In this document: positions 46,003 to 58,070 of the stretch, in pieces | Layout: each line of letters begins with the position of its first letter | Position numbering within the stretch: the stretch's first letter is position 1 | From: Botryotinia globosa | Taxonomy: Eukaryota; Ascomycota; Leotiomycetes; Helotiales; Sclerotiniaceae | Length of the DNA: 64,000 nt | NCBI GenBank assembly: GCA_014898425.1 | Contig: RCSZ01000014.1 | Coordinates: 1,364,001 to 1,428,000, forward strand | Reading direction: 5' to 3' | Made by a program: the position numbers and the translations under genes | The notes under the pieces: model-generated | What the model saw: only the letters and a program-made list of their open reading frames with translations | What the model was told of the DNA's origin: nothing | The model's database searches: none

Positions 46003-46026
46003 CATCTCATCTCATCTCATCTCATT
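46003..46026 (+). repeat. CTCAT pentamer microsatellite
   Basis: Four to five CTCAT units in succession. Confidence 0.75.
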
Positions 46027-46444
46027 TCGGAACTCCATTCATGAAGCAAATTCGTTCCGTGGACCCTTAAGCAAGTATCGTGAATCCTGTCATATCCTGC
46101 CCTATCCCATTTGTTTACCCGTTATCCCAATCCGTAAAAATTCAAACGCGTGCCATGAACTGGAATGAAATAGTACTGTATCCTATTTTACCATCTCAAA
46201 ACTCCATCCAAATAATAGTCATGCGTGTATTCGTAAACCTGAATCGTGCTCAGTGAAATCTATCCGGTTGTAACATTCCCACGGCGTACTATCACCCAAC
46301 TATTCGAATTGAATCATTAAAGCCGCCACACCAACTTGAGACAATGACGAAATGGTGATATGAGTAAGAATATTATCTGTCGTGCGTTACATTTCTCTAG
46401 GTTGCGTTTCTCTTTATGTTTATAGGGCGAATGTCGCTTTCACT

Positions 46445-47385
46445 CTACGAGTTAGAGGAAGGTACTTGTTGCGCTCTTCTTGCTGCTCGACGTTCCTGTC
46501 TCGCTCGACTCTCTCTGTCGAATCTTGGCTGCTCATACCATTTAAAAGTATGGCCATCTTCTCTCTTTACATCGATCATTCTCCTGCCCCTCTCAAACTG
46601 TTTCCTGTAATTTCTCCCACAGCTTCCACAATAATTCGGATCCGATTCTTCACGCTCCGTGAACATTTGACATTGTCCAGCACAAAAGGTAAGATGTGAT
46701 GGCATGAAACTCGTGAGATGAAAATGTAATTCGCAATGTGCTGGGAAGAAAGCGACAGGACAACAGTGACGACATGAACGTTGGGGTCCAGGTATGACCG
46801 GAAATGTACTCTCCGGTCGACCCATCGCAAGAGGTGGATTGAAATCAAGAATTTGATGACGACCATGTGACAGATAGACGTTGCGAATGTATTTACTACA
46901 TAGAACGATTAATGAATGATCATACGATGGACTTTGGGTAGTACAAACTTCATGAGACTGAAGCACACTGCATCGATAGGATTAAGATACTTGAAGATTC
47001 CCATGATAATCTCTGGAGGTGTAGTAATGAATGGTTTATGCTTCTTCTCAACCAACTCTAGTCTATCCTTCAAAATGGATGAGTCCTCATCACTGTAAGG
47101 AGGAGATATAGGCGATACTGCAGGGGTTAGTGCCAATGGAAAGACCATTTTAAGAATCTCTTCCTCAAATGGTCTCAAATATCCTACATGACTTCGTTCC
47201 TCGAATAGATCTGAACCAGCTTCCTGAACCACACTAATTGGAGCGTGAGCCATGTTGAAAGATGTACTCGAAGAGGAAGAAGAACGGCGAGATGGCGCAG
47301 GAGTTATGTGATGAATATGTGTTTTCTGATCATCATCATCAAGACGGATGTTTGCACCAGCCTCACCAGTTTTTTTCGTGGCCAT
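46445..47385 (-). CDS. F-box-like protein with Cys/His-rich C-terminal half
   Basis: Exons 47385-46949 and 46895-46445 join over a 53-base intron to give 295 residues. I take the ATG at 47385 (MATKKTGEAGANIRL); one more lies 27 bases upstream. An F-box-like helix pair spans the splice: TTPPEIIMGIFKYLNPIDAV then CFSLMNKYIRNVYL. An F-box would bind Skp1 in an SCF ubiquitin ligase. The C-terminal half holds spaced Cys/His (SCRHCCPVAFFPAHC, FCAGQCQMF, CGSCGRNY), perhaps a zinc-binding fold, and a basic tail. The N-terminal 100 residues are low-complexity. The target is unknown. Confidence 0.7.
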
Positions 47386-48302
47386 CGTTTGGATGACGAT
47401 TTTGAGTGACAATTATCAGGTGACCGTTATGTGAATGGTAAGGTAAGATTACTTGGCTGTGTGGAGAGTGAGCGTAGGCTCTTAATCACCCAAGAAATAG
47501 GCAGACATAGAAATTACTGACCTGGCTGAGAGTGCAGACTGAATTCCAAATTGAAGACGAATGCTGATAAAGGGATATGGAGAGTGATGTTGCTGTTATC
47601 AATTTCAATATAAATAAACAGCTGGTTAGGTTACTGTAGTCAATATAATATAATCGAGGAAAGGGCGAGCTAATGAAGCGACTGGTGGAGGTTCAATTAA
47701 AGCTTGATTTGTTGTTTAAATGTGTTTAACTGGTTAATAAATCTGCTTATAAATTAGTATTACAGTAGTGAATGAATCTCTTCATTCTTCAACTATCTAG
47801 GTTGGTAGCTTGTATACCGAGTAGGTGGTACTTATTAGGTACAATTTATATCTTGAAAGGATCAATAAGTAACCTACCTACCGACCTATCTATCTGAATC
47901 ATCGAGATACATTTACTTTCATATTTATGTCTAGACATCCGTTTTTCCATGAAGCTTCTCTAATTCATTATCACGTATGGTCAGCCAATGCCCGTCACAT
48001 ATATTGCAAGAGACAATCTGTAGTTCTAGAATGTCAGTTAGAAGGGGGAAGGAAGATGTCAAACAGAATGTCAACCAGAATTAGAAAGGCAGGAAAGAGA
48101 GAAGTGTTGCTGATAATAGACAGTTAAACTATAGTAGATACTTGTACTATAGTAATACATCGTAGAACAGCTGAATAGATATCCAAGTAGTCAAAACTAC
48201 AGCAAATACTTAAACCGTAGTAATACAAACAACCCGAATCCATATACTCCAAGCTTTTAACTCCTCCCAATGCAAATGAATATAATACATCCCATACGTC
48301 TT
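47386..48302. other. Intergenic, no gene seen
   Basis: 917 AT-rich bases between the F-box-like gene start and the COX11 stop; nothing recognisable. Confidence 0.4.
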
Positions 48303-49206
48303 TTACATACCAACAGGCATAGCTTTCAAATGCCCGTTCTTATCATATCTAGCCTCTGTTGAATATATTAATATCTTGCTGCCCCTCATATTCGAATCAG
48401 AAAATAACTTACTGAAAAATGTATAACTCAGAGTAACCTGCTCAATCCCTCTCATATTCGGATCATTAACAAAATCTGGATCGATGTAGAAGAATACTGG
48501 CATATCAACCGTTTCCCCAGCATTCAACCTTTGCTCCTCGAAACAAAAACATTGAATCTTGCTAAAATAAGGAGCCACTTGTCCAGGCGTCACACTATAA
48601 GTTGCCACCCCAATTATATCCTCATCGGATTTATTCGTAGCAGTGTAAAATGCCAATGCTGTTTCTCCTGGTAAAACCCGAACTTCTCTCTGCTGTGGTG
48701 TGAACTTCCATGGTAGAACATCTGAAACAGAGCCATTAAAGGTTACTCGTATACGTTTTGCAGAAGTGACGGGCCTGAGTCTTTCCGATGGATCTTCTCC
48801 CTCTACACCACTGCCGCCATGTCCGGGTGCTTTGATCGGTTGCCCTCCCCATCCTGTAGTCTGGCAGATCTGGAGAAGTATATGTTAGCTAGATAGTAGT
48901 AAAGTGGCGTGTGATGAAATATACCATTTTATACATTGGCACAGAACCATATGAGAAGGCTACAGTTCCTAGAATGATACTGAGGGTATAGTACATAGTC
49001 GAACTATTCTTCTGTGAGAATGGCGCTCTCAATTGTTCCATCGTTGGTGCTACATTTCCTCGAGGGGTTGAATTATTGGAAATACTTCTGCTTATTGAAG
49101 GTTTGAAAAATGGTGTGTTTGTTCGTTTTGATTTCGCACATGATGTACATATCCAATTAGCATTTTTGCTACTCAGAGCTCTGGATATTCGTGGTATAGA
49201 ATTCAT
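48303..49206 (-). CDS. COX11: Cytochrome c oxidase assembly protein COX11
   Basis: Inner-membrane copper chaperone that delivers Cu(I) to the CuB site of Cox1. Exons 49206-48925, 48869-48413 and 48355-48303 give 263 residues. The N-terminal part is a mitochondrial presequence, followed by one membrane helix (MYYTLSIILGTVAFSYGSVPMYKM). The soluble domain has ICQTTGWGG, KRIRVTFNGSVSD, the copper-binding loop IQCFCFEEQ, and the last exon ends YDKNGHLKAMPVGM. The second intron (48412-48356) is 57 bases, a multiple of three with no stop, so unspliced message still reads through. The cupin gene diverges from it. The open frame extends upstream to a TTG, which I reject. Confidence 0.94.
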
Positions 49207-49766
49207 TATGTGATTGGAAAGTTGTCTGTAGATATGAAATCGAATCAATGATTGAGAAAGATTCTTGACTAGGATCGGATCATGATCGGGATTTGAATGA
49301 GGAAGATAATCCGAGCCCGAAATCTGGGGAAATTATCCGGTAAGGTTATCACTCGGGATGTGTTTACTATGTACGACACCATCATGATGGATGTACAGCA
49401 ATACAGCAAGGTATCTATCCTCTTAGGATATTGAGACAATAATGATCAAGGCATGAAATCTATCCTTACGATTCAATTTCTGAAAATATCCGATTTACCA
49501 CCGATTATTGGTATCAAACATATCATGACATTATATTCGATATTGTCAAATGAAGAATCTCCTCCTTCCTCTGCAAGTTGATTACAAAGGAACGAGGGGT
49601 GAACCACCTGGCAGTTGAACTGATATCATTCAATGACATCAAGACCGAGCACAGAGATGAATTCAGTCAAATTCAAGGGTTACAAATTTCATCATAAAGA
49701 AATCATCCATTTGCCTCCAAAGATCAATACAAAACTCCTCATCTCAGTCCCTTGATCTAATTCATC
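49207..49766. promoter_or_regulatory. Divergent promoter of COX11 and the cupin gene
   Basis: 560 bases between the two start codons; no specific elements are clear. Confidence 0.4.
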
Positions 49767-50556
49767 ATGCTTTCACCAACCATCCGCAATTTACTTGTTA
49801 ACGGAAGTCAAAACGCCAAATATACTCCCCATCTACTCTACACGTATAGAAAGGCAACTTCGTTCAAGAATCCAACTCCATTAAGTACACAAATTCGCAA
49901 TATGGCGTCTAAGAAACCCAATTCATCGCCCCCTTCTCATGATATGGTCTATTTCCCTCAAATGACCTCGGATCTTCCAGCTTCCTCCCATGAATTTCGT
50001 AGAGTACTTGTATGTGCATCAGAATTTCCTCTTTCCCATAACGTTGCTTCATCTAGCTATATGCCGTCCATCTCAATGCAACATACCGCTCCTCTCCTTT
50101 TACTCTCTCCCTCATCCTCTCCCTATCATCGCCTCACCAAACCCTAGACTAACGCTCCCCCAGTTCACAGGCCTCTACTCTCAAGTCGTGCTCATGACCA
50201 TCCCCGTCGGCGGTGACATAGGTGACGAAGTCCACACAGTCGACCAAGCTCTCACCTTCACTTCCGGCACTGGTCTCGCTACCATCAATGGTAAAAACCA
50301 AGAGGTTAGAAAAGGAGATTTAATGGTCGTACCAGCGGGTACTCAACATCAATTTGTAAACACAGGGAAAGAACCATTGATTCTGTACACGATCTATTCG
50401 CCGGCAGAACATGCGCCAACTACGGTGCATGAAACGAAGGAGCAAGGTGATGAAGAGGAGGATGAAGGAAAGGATGAAGCTCCGGCTTGGTCAAGGAAGA
50501 GTAAGGAGGAGAATGAGAAGGAGGGATTGGTAAAGTTGAGTGGGAAGTATGATTAG
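49767..50556 (+). CDS. Cupin-domain protein, possibly mitochondrial
   Basis: Small beta-barrel protein of 211 residues. Exons 49767-50009 and 50164-50556 are joined over a 154-base intron. The first 45 residues (MLSPTIRNLLVNGSQ onward) look like a mitochondrial presequence, and a second Met (MASKKPNSSP) could start a cytosolic form. The cupin motifs are GDEVHTVDQALTFTSGTG and GDLMVVPAGTQHQFVN, giving the usual His residues for metal binding; bacterial homologs are often annotated as mannose-6-phosphate isomerase-like. The C-terminal 50 residues are Glu/Lys-rich and disordered. The reaction, if any, is unknown. Confidence 0.82.
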
Positions 50557-50967
50557 AGTAGGAAGAGAATGAGGTATGAATTATGAAGTCAGTGTTTATT
50601 GGAAATTTGCGTGGTAATAACGAGATATATCTCAGTCGTTGAGAATGATAGGTGTAAAAGAAATGAATTCTGAATAACCTGTATTTGGTATTATGATTCC
50701 TTACCTTATTTCAACACTCTTTAGATTCATCTCGAAAGTCTTCTTCCCTTTTATAAATTTACATCAACCCTCAAATATCTGTCGTACATAAAAATCATTC
50801 ATCTAATTCCAAAGTCGTCTAATGAAAATGCCCCTCCTCTCGGTCCCGCCTCTGCATCTATGACTAACACCACCCCACTCCACTCCTCTCTTTCACCCAC
50901 ATGACAAAAAATATTTATATATATATAAATAACTGCCGCTCCCCCAACAAATCAAGCAACACAAACA
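50557..50967. other. Intergenic between the cupin gene and tRNA-Met
   Basis: 411 bases; a short palindromic AT run (near 50,915-50,930) precedes the tRNA. No gene is seen. Confidence 0.4.
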
Positions 50968-51039
50968 AGCAAGTTGGCGCAGTGGAAGCGCGCCGGGCTC
51001 ATAACCCGGAGGTCCCCAGATCGAAACTGGGACTTGCTA
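50968..51039 (+). tRNA. tRNA-iMet: Initiator tRNA-Met (CAU)
   Basis: A complete cloverleaf can be drawn: acceptor stem AGCAAGT/ACTTGCT (7 bp), D-arm region GGCGCAGTGGAAGCGC, anticodon stem CCGGG/CCCGG with loop CTCATAA (anticodon CAT at 51000-51002), and T-stem CCCAG/CTGGG. Initiator hallmarks are the A1-T72 pair, three G:C pairs next to the anticodon loop, and T-loop ATCGAAA instead of TTCRANN. There is no intron. T-runs downstream at 51047-51062 can end Pol III transcription. Confidence 0.93.
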
Positions 51040-51960
51040 ACTGTAATTTTAATTTTCTTTTTGGCCACTTTTTTATTATGTGGGAAAGGAGGATTGGGTG
51101 GAGAGTCAATAATAAGACGCCTTCTCTTTTGGATGGAAGGAGAGATCCATGCTACATAATTTTTTAATTTCGATTTTCTGAAAAAATTCGAGGGCATGCT
51201 GGGAGTGAAGGGAGGGAGTACATAGGAAAATAGAACATGGGAGAGAGTGTATGTAGTGCAGTGAAGTGAATGAAAACTTATTATTGTGTGAAAGGGGTAG
51301 GATTAATCGTTATTATCATCTCCAAGTTTTTCTTTTCTTTTTTTTTCGGTTGATAACCCTCAGGGAATTGTAATTATACAATCTTAACCGAAGGCGATAT
51401 CTTCTCGATTCTGCATATTTGTGAGAAACCTCATGGAGTCTGGTGAGTGATATCGACGATTTTGATAGATTTTTTCGAGCGAGTTTGTTCATCTTGGGCT
51501 ATAGTGCGATTTACGATGGTGATGTTAGAGGAGTTGAGGAGAGGATATTGAGTGTAACTTTTCAGTAGTGGAGGATTAACTATTATCTTATGGTACAATA
51601 CTAGGTATTTCTAAATCCACATGGATTCGAGAGAATGATGGAATTCACCAAGTGGATGAATGTGTGAGAGAAGCTGTGTGTCGGAACTCAGTTTGGAGTG
51701 GGATCTGGATAAGTGTACGCTTCATTGTATGTGAGGATTTGGAAGTGTTTGAATGTCATTGAGATGAGGTTCAGGGGATTCCATTCTGCGAGAGGAAGCA
51801 AACTTAATTATAATTACTCTACGAGTCCAAATCTCCCAAATGAAATACTCCCCATACAAACCCCAGCCATGTAAGTTTCCCATTACAACAATCCAAGAAC
51901 AAAAAAAAGTTATATATTACATATACACCAGATTAATATCCCCGCAGTATAAATCGAAAT
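51040..51960. other. Intergenic, no gene seen
   Basis: 920 bases: Pol III terminator tract at the left, the 3' flank of the membrane protein at the right. Nothing else is recognisable. Confidence 0.4.
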
Positions 51961-53616
51961 TTACACATCCTTTAAACTCCCAATAATACCCAACAGTGCA
52001 ACGATAGCCGCAGCCGCCGTTACAATATATAAAGCTAATGTCCAAGCGGTGATCACATCGCCGGTTACTGCCATGAACCAGGTTCCTACTATGAGACTGA
52101 GAAGGAGCGGGGTGATGACTACAGCGCTGAGTCGATATGGACACCTGTTTATTTGCTCATACGTTAGTATTTATCACATCATATAACATTGTTCATCTCG
52201 ATTTCCATCAAAAGCAGAGACCAAAGGAGAAAAAGAGAGCTCAACTAACCAATCATATACCAACTCCAAACTCCACCTCCCCTCCAACGGTCCTTTAGCC
52301 CTCTCTCCACCATCCCCCTTCCCATCCTTCCTATGACTCCCCTCATTCAAACTCTTCTCCACCCAGCCCAACCACGCCCTCCCAACATCCTCATCCCACT
52401 CTCCCCTCCCAAACCACGGGATACTCCTTCTCTTCACCTTGTACGCCGCATAAAACTTCCTCAACACCATTTTCTCCTCTTCCCGCAACCCAATCTTCGT
52501 ATGCGCACCGCGCTCGATATCGCATTTATACAGACCAAAACCCGCGAGCGATTTGAGGGAGAAAAAGCGTCGAGCGCCCCGGAGAGAGCGCTCTGCGTGA
52601 TGGAGAGAGGAGAAGAGAGTAGCGGGGTCGGAGAGGGAGATGTAGGTTTCGTGGGGATCGAGAGAGGAGGTGGGGAAGTAGCCGAGGACTAGGTAGGGGG
52701 ATTGAGGGGGGAGGAGAAGAATGGTGAGGGCTTGGAGAGAGGAAGTGGTGGCGGATAAGGGACGACTGAAGATTGGACAGGAATTGGAGGATGCGTCGGG
52801 GTGGGACTTCTCGGGCTGTCTCATTCTACTGGTGAGTTTGTGTAAGCAGGAATGAGAATGAGAGTGTGTGGAGGATTCATCAGAGTGTGTGCTTGCTGGG
52901 TGAGAGGTAGATTGATGGGCGGGAACCAGTTGAGTGAGTGTATCTGTAGTCAATTCAGTTACCGATTGCTCGCCATCACCCGATTGCGTGTTTTCGGAAT
53001 CCAATGGACTTGAATTCTCCCCCGTAGTAGATTCTTCCAAAGCCTCAATTCCTATTTGAGAATTCCTCTTTCTTTCCTCCCTTTCCTCCCTCTTATACCT
53101 CAATCTATCCAGAACCCTTCTACAAGCCACCCACAAAATTCTCCTTTTTCTCGCCATCAAATAAAGCAGCCAAAGTCTCGGTTCTTCCATCTTGCTCAAC
53201 CACTCTACTCTCTGTTCCCACTCCTTTCTCCGTTCCACCTGCCACCATTTCAATTCCCTGAGTTTGCGCTGGAGATTCTTCTTCTCCTCTCCAAAAGCAT
53301 GAAACATGGGAGAATATTCCGAGTAAGTGTAGTTACCAGATTGCAATTGTAGGAAGAGACGAGCTTCGTTGCAAGTGAGTCCCACGCGACGAGCACAGGA
53401 TTCGTCGGCCCAGAAGAGATTCCCGTTGGAGGATTTGATGACGGCGGGGACGGGTCCAAGGGTAGGTGAATTGGGGAATTGATGGGTGCTTGTTGAGAAG
53501 TTGGTGTGGCGGGAGGCTGAACTAGAGACGAGGGATTGAGAGGGAGGGGTGCTGGTGCTGTTTATTGATGAGAGGCTAAGGGTGGTGGGAGCACCGTCTT
53601 CTATATCGTAGGACAT
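51961..53616 (-). CDS. Hypothetical protein with two C-terminal membrane helices
   Basis: Exons 53616-52250 and 52144-51961 join over a 105-base intron to give about 516 residues. The soluble part has a conserved-looking block near residues 60-180 (FWADESCARRVGLTCNEARL, GNYTYSEYSPMFHAFGEEKK, then Arg/Trp/Glu-rich helices), a disordered Ser/His-rich centre, and a second block near 290-450 (LAGFGLYKCDIERGAHTKIG, WDEDVGRAWLGWVEKSL, WSLELVYDWCPYRLS). The second exon supplies two hydrophobic helices (VVITPLLLSLIVGTWFMAV and AWTLALYIVTAAAAIVALLG). Without splicing the anchor is lost. I do not recognise a named family. Confidence 0.75.
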
Positions 53617-54860
53617 GATGATAGGGTACGAACAGACTACGTGATCGATCTCAAGAACAGAGTATAAATGATCTTAAGAGAATTTTGCTTGTGCACAAGC
53701 ATCTAGAGATTGAAGAAAACGAAGGCAGAAGAAATACAGCACCAGAAACGAAAACGCAAATAGGATGAGAATCTTCCAGAATCCAAAAGTCTGAAGATAC
53801 TCGAGAACTCTGCGAGAATGATTCTTCTAAACGAAACGCCCATCTCCGCCCCTTTATATTTTCACATCCTCCTTCGCGCCTGAGATGTAGCACCAAATGA
53901 CCCTTTCCTCTTCCTCCTCTCTCCCACCCACCAACATCACGAAGCAACTCTCTAGAAACTCTCTCTTTCCCATAAATACTCATGACAAACGACAGTACCT
54001 CTCAAAGTTTATAAAAAAGTTTCCTCTCGTGTTTTGTGATTATCGCTCTTCCTCATTGGTCGGAAGTGATCAAGATGACTTCTTGATCTCGTGAGCACTT
54101 GTCCTATGATCTACCGACCGATGGGATTGCAATATCACAATGTTAAGTTAGGAGAATGCTAAGAGAGAAGAACAGAAAGAGATTGTTGGTTGAAATCGTG
54201 TCTTGTAAATCAATATTCTTTAGAACTAGATTAAAGAGTATTTCAGCAGGTAGTAGATAGAAATCGGTAATCTTACATTGTAATAAATACCTAACTAGGT
54301 AGGTATATCGATTCCACCATCCAGCAAGATCGGATGGACCAAGTCGGGATGTTACCTATTGAATTGAGATGGGTGGAAAGATACATTTAAGTAGCAAGGC
54401 ATTTTTATTCTCTGTTTCCATTTCACGTATTTCAAGCAAAATGTGGTAAGAAAGTGTGCTTGATGGATGTACGAGCAGATGTGGTAAAGTCGGGTATTTC
54501 AGATAGGAGTCTGAAAAAATCAGCTATTTGTTTATTTATTGTGTGTGATTTATTTTGCTTATATTTACAACTTATTCTGTCAAATATCAACCATATATCT
54601 AATACATATGAGAGAATACTAGAAACAAAATGATATAATTAGAAACTATACCTCGTCTTATTCTATCTCATCGGTCCATATGTGTAGAGTCGAATAGTCG
54701 AGTCATCTACCAACCTTGGAAGTCATACCAAACAATACGACTTCTTCATACTCTTTACATATAACCAGTCTGATGTATCAAGACAGGTGAGCGAGCTTAT
54801 ACTGAATGCTTATAAAATAACCTTTGTAAGTGATAAAATCATTTGTCGTAAAACTATAAA
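53617..54860. other. Intergenic, no gene seen
   Basis: 1.24 kb with short open frames on both strands lacking motifs. It contains a CTAACTAGGTAGGTA block near 54,292. Confidence 0.35.
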
Positions 54861-56207
54861 CTAGAGAGAATGTGATGTCCCAGGTCTTTCACTACCCTCT
54901 TCTGACATATCCGAATCGGTAAATAGTTCCACAGACTGTGTTCGCCTATCACGATCATCATTACCCTCATCTATTCTGTCTCCTTCAAAATTCCCCAAAG
55001 AAATTCTCTTTCGACTCATCCTGATAAGCGTTTCATCCGATGAAACATTATTTCTGTCTTTCGAAACGGTATCTTGTTCAATGTCCCCATTCCCATTTCC
55101 ATTCCCAAACATTATTGAATCCCCATTTGTCGTTTCTCCACCCATCCAAATCGATGTGATCGGAGTTCTCTCCAACGCAGTCGTAGGAGTGGTTTGCGCA
55201 TCACTTTCCTCTCCATCTCCTATTGTCCATCTCCACTTTCTCTTCTTGTCCTTGCGCTTACGTTTTCGTAACCCGGGAGTTTCTAATCCACTCTCTGCCA
55301 TTCTTCTTCGCATTTCTTCAAATGGTCCCGGGGTCTGTCCTCCATCGCGTGTCTCATCGCCAGTGTATTGCATGGTTGTGTCGAGAGAGTCCAAAGTTGC
55401 GAATTCGGGATCGGTAGCGGAATGAGGAGAGTCTTCGGATAGAAGATCGATGTGCGATTTTACATATTTATTAGTGGTGATGGTTTGAGTTAAAGGGTCA
55501 TCGTATTCTACTTTCTTCGTGCCTTTGTTTGCTAATCGCGTTGCGAGTCGACTTGCAGTATTTGGTGTTGCAGGTGCGACGGCGCTTGGAGGTGGAAGTG
55601 GTGAGTTCCGAAGGATACTATGGAGAGATTTGGGATGTGTATATGGAGTAAGTCGTCTCATACTTCGCGGCGATGCACTATTCGAAGCTTGCGATGTAAA
55701 GGTGAATATCTTTTTATCGGATGAGCCAGCTGAATGTGGCGGGGTAAATGTGAAGTTTAGGGAATCTTTGGGGTGAGCTGAATCAGGGTGAGCCGAAGTT
55801 GGGGTATCAGGATATGATATCGCAAATGGCCCAGGAGTCGCAGTGCGCTCTGATGGATGTATATATCCATCCTCTGCTTTTATATTTGTTTGAAGTCGTG
55901 TCGTCTGAAGTCGTGAAGGCATGGGTTGAATTCTCAAGGAAGGTCTAGCTTCAAGGCTTGCCGGCTTCGATATTTGCGGCGAGGCATTTTCAATTGCTGT
56001 TGCGTATGCATTTGAAAGTGTATTAAATGCAGTGGGCGATGATGGATTGATGTCTGATTTTAACGCTGTGGAGGATTTTCCAATGGTTTGTGGGGCAGAT
56101 GGGGTCTTGATCTGTAAAGACAACTTCGGTCTCTTTGGTGGTGACGAATGCCGAGGAGGGAAAGACATAACTATAGAGGAGCACTCTTGAACAGGTGCCA
56201 GCATCAT
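54861..56207 (-). CDS. Hypothetical Ser/Pro/Thr-rich protein, 448 aa
   Basis: Single open frame. Mostly low-complexity and probably disordered, rich in Ser, Pro, Thr. More distinctive short blocks are SFPPRHSSPPKRPKLSLQIK near the N terminus, RRLTPYTHPKSLHSILRNS near 180, VEYDDPLTQTITTNKYVKSH near 233, and GLRKRKRKDKKRKWRWTIGD near 315, the last a likely nuclear localisation signal. An acidic Ser/Asp/Glu-rich tail follows. Alternative starts are the first Met or the Met at MSFPPRHSS. I recall similar proteins in other filamentous ascomycetes but cannot assign a function. Confidence 0.7.
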   Translation of the reverse strand: MMLAPVQECSSIVMSFPPRHSSPPKRPKLSLQIKTPSAPQTIGKSSTALKSDINPSSPTAFNTLSNAYATAIENASPQISKPASLEARPSLRIQPMPSRLQTTRLQTNIKAEDGYIHPSERTATPGPFAISYPDTPTSAHPDSAHPKDSLNFTFTPPHSAGSSDKKIFTFTSQASNSASPRSMRRLTPYTHPKSLHSILRNSPLPPPSAVAPATPNTASRLATRLANKGTKKVEYDDPLTQTITTNKYVKSHIDLLSEDSPHSATDPEFATLDSLDTTMQYTGDETRDGGQTPGPFEEMRRRMAESGLETPGLRKRKRKDKKRKWRWTIGDGEESDAQTTPTTALERTPITSIWMGGETTNGDSIMFGNGNGNGDIEQDTVSKDRNNVSSDETLIRMSRKRISLGNFEGDRIDEGNDDRDRRTQSVELFTDSDMSEEGSERPGTSHSL

Positions 56208-56838
56208 AATCGGAGATTTGGTAGGATCCTTAATAAAGTCTTCCTCGACTGTATTCTGGTCCGTGGTACGAGAGTATATATTTGAATGTTGAGTGTCCGT
56301 CTAAGAATCGAGACTTTGATTTGGGTCAGAAAAAAGTCGCAGGTGGCCTAGTATCTTAGATATAATGTATCTAATGTACCGATACGATAACAAGGCGCCG
56401 TCGTAAAGTTCGTCAAATGATTTCGTAATTTCGTAAGGCGTAAGACGAATGAGTAGGAAGAGAGAGAGAAAAGATATGAGTAACTGCCCCTCAGTTGAAA
56501 CCAACAGTGACCGTGCCGCAGCTATATGTATATCGCCATCGACCTTTGCCTACCTAGGCCAAGAAATAGATGAATAAAACAAAACTGGGGAGAAGTTCTG
56601 ATGGGGGAGATTAGAGTTTAAGCACAGTCTTGTCACCTGTCATGCATCTGCTAATTAAGTTTGAAATGCTTATGCTTGTGAGGTATGGGAATAGGCGCGA
56701 TGTTTATAGAAATGATGTGACGAGGGGCTTGCAGTGCAGGTTCGAATAATGAACCAAGCAAATAGAAATATTTCATTGATTTCCACGCACTACAGGTTGA
56801 CAAGCATTCGGGATGGTCATCAAACCACCAGACTAGGC

Positions 56839-57204
56839 TCATCTCATAGACCCATATAAGGATTCAATGGTTGTTGTGGCTCCTTGAAGCGCTGTGGAAG
56901 GATTTCCCGAGAGGTTGAATAATAGAAGTATGAGAAGCTGGTTACCTTGGCTTGGTTTACGGAGCGATGGCCAGCAATACTCGAGTAGGACGTTTCTATG
57001 ATACATAGTCAAGGGAGTAGCAGTGGTTGGATTAGCAAATTGGAGTAGTGAACGGAGATGGAGGAGCAGATTTGGGCTGAATCTAGGATCTCGGACTATC
57101 GGAGTGGATGGGTCCATGGGTGAGTGGCGCCTATGCAAGGGTTCTTTTTGAATATCACACCGCTTGAGCGAATAGATTTTTGACTTGGAACTTTGGAAGA
57201 TCAA
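56839..57204 (-). CDS. Doubtful small hypothetical protein
   Basis: A 121-codon frame whose middle part (MDPSTPIVRDPRFSPNLLLH, NVLLEYCWPSLRKPSQGNQL) has protein-like composition. No motif, no homolog I recognise, and no promoter evidence. It may be chance. Confidence 0.25.
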   Translation of the reverse strand: MIFQSSKSKIYSLKRCDIQKEPLHRRHSPMDPSTPIVRDPRFSPNLLLHLRSLLQFANPTTATPLTMYHRNVLLEYCWPSLRKPSQGNQLLILLLFNLSGNPSTALQGATTTIESLYGSMR

Positions 57205-58067
57205 GACTATTCAAGACGATTGGTTGTTTCAAGGGGAATGGGACCAGTAAGTGTGGTGGCTTGATCTTATTATAGGAATTCTTGCAATCTCAACCGTTAC
57301 TTTTAATAATTGATTTCGCCCCTTTAGTCCTCCTTAAGTAACTGATCCCATATGCTATTTATGTTCTTTCAACCAATATTTCATGATAGATCAATAGAAT
57401 ACCTAGGTATATCTAGAACCTCCCTCTACAATAGCCTTGTAGCCCTGTGAAATAATAACTCCATCCGTTGTTGAGAGACCGATAGCTGAGACGCTCTTTG
57501 GCGTTAGTATCGCTTATTGAATGGGTGATAATGACAAGGAAACAACACGATTGGAATGAGATCTATGGGGTAAAATCTTAACTTCAGCGCATTGTTGACT
57601 TGAATACAATTCAGTTGTTACATAAAGTTAACTATCTTTTAATTTTCCCTAGTTGATCGTATTCGAAAGTATTGAGTTTGGAATTCCGAGAACCACTTCC
57701 TGGTGGCGAAGGCAATGAAGGGGCTACGAAGGCAATAGGGGCGATGGCGACGGCGATGGCGATAATACAGCAAAGTTTACTTCGTACTCGTACTGTATGT
57801 ACCCACTGAGTACGCCTACAGTGGAAAGTATTTTCTTGGCAACTCTCCACATCAAACGCGTGACTTTTTAGATAGATGTATCTCAAAATAGAATTCTAGA
57901 AAAGCAAGATGATCTCCAAACTCCACTTTGAGTCCACCATTAGATATGTTTAGACATGATTAGACATGGACATGTAAACGTGTCTTGGAAACAAATTTCC
58001 GCACAAAGTTCTAAGAATGGTATCTTTTGATTCTGGCAGTCTGGCAGTCTGGATCAATCTTGTCGAC

Positions 58068-58070
58068 TAA
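58068..58070. other. Left target-site duplication (TAA) of the MITE
   Basis: TAA immediately outside the left inverted repeat, repeated at 58524-58526 on the other side. Confidence 0.75.

Larger units (their letters stand above)
44409..46444. other. Intergenic, simple-repeat-rich
   Basis: 2 kb without a gene. It contains ATCC, TTA, ATATTAG and CTCAT repeats, ACCTAGGTA palindromes at about 45,338 and 45,780, and a GC-rich hairpin block at 45,123-45,161 (listed separately). Confidence 0.5.
56208..58070. other. Intergenic, one doubtful short gene
   Basis: 1.86 kb. The only frame with protein-like composition is minus-strand 57204-56839 (given separately). An ACCTAGGTA palindrome lies at about 57,400. 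Confidence 0.35.
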
